From contig JAHRAO010000038.1 of NCBI GenBank assembly GCA_020027215.1, forward strand, positions 94,179-154,344: DNA of 60,166 nucleotides, in the 5' to 3' direction. Made by a program: the position numbers and the translations under genes. Numbering within the stretch: the stretch's first letter is position 1; each line of letters opens with the position of its first letter. The notes beneath the pieces were generated by a model that saw nothing but the letters and a program-made list of their open reading frames with translations, was not told the origin of the DNA and made no database searches. This DNA comes from Gammaproteobacteria bacterium (lineage in GTDB: Bacteria > Pseudomonadota > Gammaproteobacteria > JABABF01 > JAHRAO01). This document shows positions 55,604 to 60,166 of this stretch, one piece after another.

Positions 55604-55865
55604 AATTGAAAATGAGCACAGCGTGCCACGCCAATTTCAAACGTGTTATAAAAGATTTGGGAATGATATACATTACTTAAGGCTCTCGGTCCCTGCGCAT
55701 AGCACAATCCTAACACCGGTTTACCTTAATGGATGTAGATTTCGGCTTACAAGATCTTAGAATGCATTATCGGTGATATTGTAGATAGATTGAATAGAGG
55801 TCGGAATGGCATTGCGTTCGGCACGGATATTGCGCAATAAACTATGTGATGCAACACTGTGCTTT
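55604..55865. other. intergenic stretch with no recognised gene
   Basis: Between hldA and the tmRNA terminal hairpin. Short frames exist on both strands but none resembles a known protein, shows a ribosome site, or keeps a coding pattern. The missing adenylyltransferase domain of HldE could not be found in any frame. It may be a fossil or a spacer. Confidence 0.5.
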
Positions 55866-55893
55866 TTTTTATAGCGTCCCATTGCTATAAAAA
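55866..55893 (-). terminator. hairpin directly after the tmRNA 3' end
   Basis: A perfect 10-base inverted repeat, TTTTTATAGC / GCTATAAAAA, with an 8-base loop begins immediately beyond the tmRNA CCA. On the minus strand it is followed by A residues and not a T-tract, so it may act in 3' processing, or as a weak terminator using the U-rich arm. Confidence 0.4.
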
Positions 55894-56253
55894 TGGTGGA
55901 GGTGGCGGGAGTTAAACCCGCGTCCGCTAATGTACCGCTCATGGATCTACACGCTTAGTATGCCTTTTACATTTAACACTATATTACCTGACACACAAGG
56001 CGCAATAATGCGGTCTCAGCTTGTTATTAACTATTCCTCACCGAGAATAAGGGAATAGCGATCCTACCTCAATGACGATGACAATCAGGCGATAGGCGAC
56101 TATGGCTGCCATCGCTAGCGGGAGTTAAGCCGCTAGAGCGTAGTCGTTATGATTTGCGACTATTTTAGTATAGTTATGATTTACGAGAATAACTACAATC
56201 TCGGCGTGCACCAACAAGTCATACTTGCTTAACGTCAAATTCAGAACACCCCC
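55894..56253 (-). ncRNA. ssrA: transfer-messenger RNA (tmRNA)
   Basis: A one-piece tmRNA of 360 bases that rescues stalled ribosomes with SmpB. The 5' end GGGGGTG pairs with CACCTCC before the 3' ACCA, giving a seven-pair acceptor stem that includes the G3-U pair needed for alanine charging. The T arm is GCGGG TTTAACT CCCGC. The tag frame at 56125-56157 (resume codon GCA) encodes ANHNDYALAA then TAA; most Gammaproteobacteria have ANDENYALAA-like tags. Pseudoknot stems upstream of the tag are visible. It lies 30 bases after the WD40 gene on the same strand. Confidence 0.97.
56146..56182. repeat. 10-base direct repeat inside tmRNA
   Basis: GTTATGATTT occurs at 56146-56155 and again at 56173-56182. 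On the RNA strand (AAATCATAAC) the downstream copy supplies the Asn-His-Asn codons of the tag, and the upstream copy lies in pseudoknot 1. Confidence 0.9.
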
Positions 56254-56283
56254 TATTGAGAATGTGTGCATCCTTATTATACA

Positions 56284-58527
56284 TTATTGGGCGGGAAAAG
56301 ATATGGGAATCCATTCATAGACCGCATCGTCTGTTGTGTGGAGTGCATTATCGTCATTGGGTTGGACATAAGTGTCGGAATGTTGAATATGCACAGTTGG
56401 ATTCGTCTGATTATCGGGTTGGGGTGCCCAACGGATTAAGGATGCTCCCCCCGGAAAATACTTCTGAGCATCGTCGTGATTCAAGTGACCATTTTTATAT
56501 TTCATCCAAGGTTCATCGATTATTTCTGTGGGCTGCTTACTAAAACGATGGGCTGTGTTTTTAGACGAAGGTAGAGGTGAGGGTGCAGATCTTTTTTTAT
56601 GCAGGCGTGTTTTGGGTAAAGTGAAAAAATTATGCCGCTCATCCGATACTAATTTATAAGGATCGTTTTTATTTTTGATGGAAGTGTGTACTGGTTTTCC
56701 GATATATATGCGGTCGTGTAGGGAAACTTGCGCTTTGACAAGGTCAATGCGCTGACTGCCATCAAAAAACTTCATGGTTAAAGCGACGCCCATTTGTCCT
56801 TTACGCAGCGCTTGATAAAATAATTGTGCGGGCTCACCTTCAGGAACCTCGATGGCAATGCGATGTTGCAATTCTAAGGGTGTATTGTCGCTAAAGTATA
56901 GCTGAGCATACATTTGTTGTGATTCAGGGTCATAAGATGGCATATTATCTTTGTGCTCAATGGCTTGGATCAACGGATGCCCGTAAGTATCGGCAAATAC
57001 TTTGACAAAATAATGCCGTCGTAAAAGTGTCCATTCCTCGTCGCCATAATATTGATTGCTTTTATCAATGCGTTGATTACGTGTGATTACTTGTCGGTGG
57101 TAGTCATCCAATAGGGGATTGACTTTTGCTTGGCGTTCGCGCTCTAATCTTTTCTCGTATGCCGCCTGACTCTCAAAAGCAGATTTTGCAGGTGGCTGAT
57201 AGGTGGGTAAATCGGGTTGAGCAATTGGAGGACCAATCCGCTCTTCTTTTTGAGCGGCAATAAGCTGTTCTACCCCTTCCCATACGTGGCTTAAACTAAT
57301 TTTGCGGTCTAATTTTTGTACGATCGGCGGAAATTGTAACAATACAATATTGTTTTTTTGATCTACAAAGGTGATGGCGTTGTCATCACCGCTTAAGGAC
57401 ATATGCTGGATGGCATGGTTTGATTCATACACGAAAGGGGGGCGCACGAGCGTTTCGTGGTCAATATCCCATAAATCGATTTGGCTCTGTGTGCCCGCGG
57501 TAAATAGCACACTCCCATCACTATTAAGTGCGATGGTCTTGATTTCTTTTTGTGGGGGGAATGCTTGTATCATTTTGTATTGTGTAAGATCCCACACAAT
57601 GACTTGTCCTTGGCGATCAAGGGAGGCCGCTCTATTTTTACTGACCGCCACCTGCACAATTTCCGCTGTATGGCCAATAAAAGAATGTAATCGGTTACCA
57701 TTGACATAATCAATGAGTTCTAAGATCTGCCGGTCACTCCCCACTAATATATATCGGTTGTTATGCGTCAAAGCAATAGAGCGAATGGGTTTATTATGCA
57801 CTAACCATTTATGGCGCAGTTCGCCATTCGCAGTATTCCATACATATATATATCCATTATTATCTCCGGCAAAAGCAAGCAAACCAAGTTGATTTAATGC
57901 AATGGCGTGAATTTTATTTTTTTTCAGTTTGTTATTCTTCCTATTGAATCCTATACTGCGTGTGCGATGACTAGAGATGCCATGAGCTGCGTCTGTGATG
58001 GATAATTTTTGTATGATTTGATGAGTATCTAAATTCCATAAGAGGAGCTGTTTATCCGCAGCATAAGACAATAAGGATTTCCCATCACCGCTTAACACGG
58101 CAAAGCTAAGATTTTTTCTATGTTTTTTATATTCACGTATAATTTTTCGGCTGGCAATATCCATAAGATACATGCGATTTTGACTGGGGAATATGACCTG
58201 CGGTTGTGTTGGGCTAAACAAAACAAACTGACTGTCGTATGCCGGACTAAATAGTAAATTAAATTTTGGTGAAACTTTAGTGAGGCGCCAGTACTCGAGT
58301 TGCTTTTGCGACAGCCCTTTAATGGTGAAAACAGTGGCATCTTTTTTATCAATGACTGTTTGTAAAAAAGGTTTGATTTTTGGGCTCACCAAAAGAGGGA
58401 GCGATTGACTCTGTGCATGGGCGACCATAATGCTGACACCTAAAAAAGTACCGAGCAATCCTCTCCATATGGATTGATAATATTGCCGCGCCTGTCGTAG
58501 TTGGGTCACTCTATTTATCATAATCAT
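56284..58527 (-). CDS. exported WD40-repeat protein of unknown function
   Basis: A 747-residue protein I do not recognise as a named family. It has a signal peptide (about 22-39, GLLGTFLGVSIMVAHAQS), then a beta-propeller of WD40-type repeats (about 105-420: KQLLLWNLDTHQI, NGYIYVWNTANGELRHKWLV, GQVIVWDLTQYKMI, SQIDLWDIDHETL). A charged helical linker follows (about 455-500, SAFESQAAYEKRLERERQAK), then a second domain (about 500-640) and a low-complexity tail rich in K, P, N and D with several HH and DD pairs. Bacterial WD40 proteins usually act as scaffolds; the envelope location here is unusual. No operon partner is evident. Confidence 0.75.
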   Translation of the reverse strand: MIMINRVTQLRQARQYYQSIWRGLLGTFLGVSIMVAHAQSQSLPLLVSPKIKPFLQTVIDKKDATVFTIKGLSQKQLEYWRLTKVSPKFNLLFSPAYDSQFVLFSPTQPQVIFPSQNRMYLMDIASRKIIREYKKHRKNLSFAVLSGDGKSLLSYAADKQLLLWNLDTHQIIQKLSITDAAHGISSHRTRSIGFNRKNNKLKKNKIHAIALNQLGLLAFAGDNNGYIYVWNTANGELRHKWLVHNKPIRSIALTHNNRYILVGSDRQILELIDYVNGNRLHSFIGHTAEIVQVAVSKNRAASLDRQGQVIVWDLTQYKMIQAFPPQKEIKTIALNSDGSVLFTAGTQSQIDLWDIDHETLVRPPFVYESNHAIQHMSLSGDDNAITFVDQKNNIVLLQFPPIVQKLDRKISLSHVWEGVEQLIAAQKEERIGPPIAQPDLPTYQPPAKSAFESQAAYEKRLERERQAKVNPLLDDYHRQVITRNQRIDKSNQYYGDEEWTLLRRHYFVKVFADTYGHPLIQAIEHKDNMPSYDPESQQMYAQLYFSDNTPLELQHRIAIEVPEGEPAQLFYQALRKGQMGVALTMKFFDGSQRIDLVKAQVSLHDRIYIGKPVHTSIKNKNDPYKLVSDERHNFFTLPKTRLHKKRSAPSPLPSSKNTAHRFSKQPTEIIDEPWMKYKNGHLNHDDAQKYFPGGASLIRWAPQPDNQTNPTVHIQHSDTYVQPNDDNALHTTDDAVYEWIPISFPAQ

Positions 58528-58726
58528 TTCCCGTTTTCATAGATTTATACTTAATAAACATATGTAAGTATATCATAAAAATTATTGATTTACAACAAAA
58601 ATATTATTTTCAAAATAAAAAACACGCTACACATTTTTATTCTTATGTTATCATAATTGATGGATATTTGCGGAATGAGAAATTATTTTATGCCCCATGC
58701 ATTGCGGGTATTTTCTTTCAAAAAAA

Positions 58727-58756
58727 TTGCAATAAACTATATTTATGGTATATAAT
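58727..58756 (+). promoter_or_regulatory. ribosomal RNA operon promoter
   Basis: TTGCAA (58727-58732), an 18-base spacer and TATAAT (58751-58756) with an A/T-rich UP-like tract just upstream. The start would be near 58763, about 210 bases before mature 16S. This is the strongest sigma-70 match in the window. Confidence 0.75.
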
Positions 58757-58762
58757 ACCAAT

Positions 58763-58781
58763 GCTCATATGTACTGTGAGC
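58763..58781 (+). repeat. dyad at the expected rRNA start site
   Basis: GCTCA, nine bases, TGAGC, placed right at the predicted transcription start. It might be a leader hairpin or a binding site for a regulator; either role is inference. Confidence 0.45.
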
Positions 58782-58937
58782 AGTAGTGAAACAAATAATA
58801 ATTATTCGTGTGGGCACTTGCATTCTGGTTATTCAATTAGATAACATTGAAATAAATTAACCGATGCAAGTGACCTGTTAATAGCTAGAATTTAGCATTG
58901 ACGCGTTCATTTGCGTTTATCTGAGTTTTGGCGTGTG

Positions 58938-58955
58938 CTTTACCTTCGGGTGAAG
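58938..58955 (+). other. UUCG-tetraloop hairpin in 16S leader
   Basis: CTTTACC, TTCG, GGTGAAG folds into a seven-pair stem (one G-U) closed by the very stable C(UUCG)G loop, about 15 bases before mature 16S. Probably part of the leader processing or assembly structure. Confidence 0.6.
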
Positions 58956-58969
58956 TGTGTGCCAAATTT

Positions 58970-60166
<1,197 letters not shown>

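Noticed and set aside
55894-55930. A tRNA-Ala 3' half
   Set aside because: The T arm and CCA end belong to the tmRNA; its partner 5' arm is at 56247-56253.
55757-55942. Open frame on the minus strand (61 residues) ending in the hldA-tmRNA gap
   Set aside because: Its start lies inside tmRNA, it has no ribosome site and no recognised family.
58638-58760. AT-rich stretch upstream of rRNA as a replication origin
   Set aside because: No DnaA boxes (TTATNCACA) or origin-type genes; the features fit an rRNA promoter with UP element.

Overview
The window reads as a chromosome segment of a gammaproteobacterium. The gene order gyrA-serC-pheA-hisC-tyrA-aroA-cmk-rpsA-ihfB is the one known from Pseudomonas and the Cellvibrio/Halieaceae-type marine relatives. 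The argC / coiled-coil protein / bactofilin / erpA block and the divergent rluD-pgeF / bamD pair are also Pseudomonas-like. Base composition is moderately AT-rich. Genes are packed tightly, with many ATGA, GTGA and TAATG stop/start overlaps. Some parts look eroded: a decayed DUF3224 gene, no zipA between smc and ligA, a short Smc, a single-domain heptose kinase, an incomplete gsp cluster, and rRNA and tmRNA with changes at usually invariant bases. A reduced or host-associated lineage is possible, but that is inference.

Layout. 1-15708 (+): end of gyrA, then aromatic amino acid and serine synthesis (serC, pheA, hisC, tyrA, aroA), cmk, rpsA, ihfB, a LapA-like membrane protein, smc, ligA and an SLT-fold lipoprotein. 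15749-23067 (+): epmB, dgkA, homomeric ATP sulfurylase, pyrD, a PhoB/PhoR-type pair, a VOC protein, a nitroreductase and a peroxiredoxin lipoprotein. 23077-25647 (-): clpB with a candidate heat-shock promoter. 25819-29125 (+): a three-gene UDP-N-acetyl-L-fucosamine pathway, followed by the DUF3224 pseudogene and an O-methyltransferase. 30158-31533 (-): a CcmH-CcmI fusion and rubredoxin. 31700-35208 (+): ubiG, a soluble transhydrogenase and a spinster-type MFS transporter. 35255-37828 (-): erpA, bactofilin, a membrane coiled-coil protein and argC.

38054-44301 (+): a large TonB-dependent receptor, an exported SGNH-like protein, an M14 carboxypeptidase lipoprotein and a glycosyltransferase that may use the L-FucNAc precursor. 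44294-45902 (-): pgeF and rluD, divergent from bamD. 46816-54477 (-): an AlkA-like glycosylase, gspE, gspD, gspC, a CHASE2 adenylate cyclase and a TusA-like protein. 54638-55603 (+): heptose-7-phosphate kinase. 55894-56253 (-): tmRNA with an unusual tag. 56284-58527 (-): an unfamiliar exported WD40-repeat protein. 58528-60166 (+): rRNA promoter and leader, and the first three quarters of 16S rRNA.

The most distinctive observations are the tmRNA tag ANHNDYALAA, whose odd codons match a nearby 10-base repeat; compensatory and insertional changes in the 16S core; the weakened GyrA box; and the TonB receptor / SGNH / M14 trio. I found no clear new defence or mobile system, no CRISPR array and no insertion sequence.
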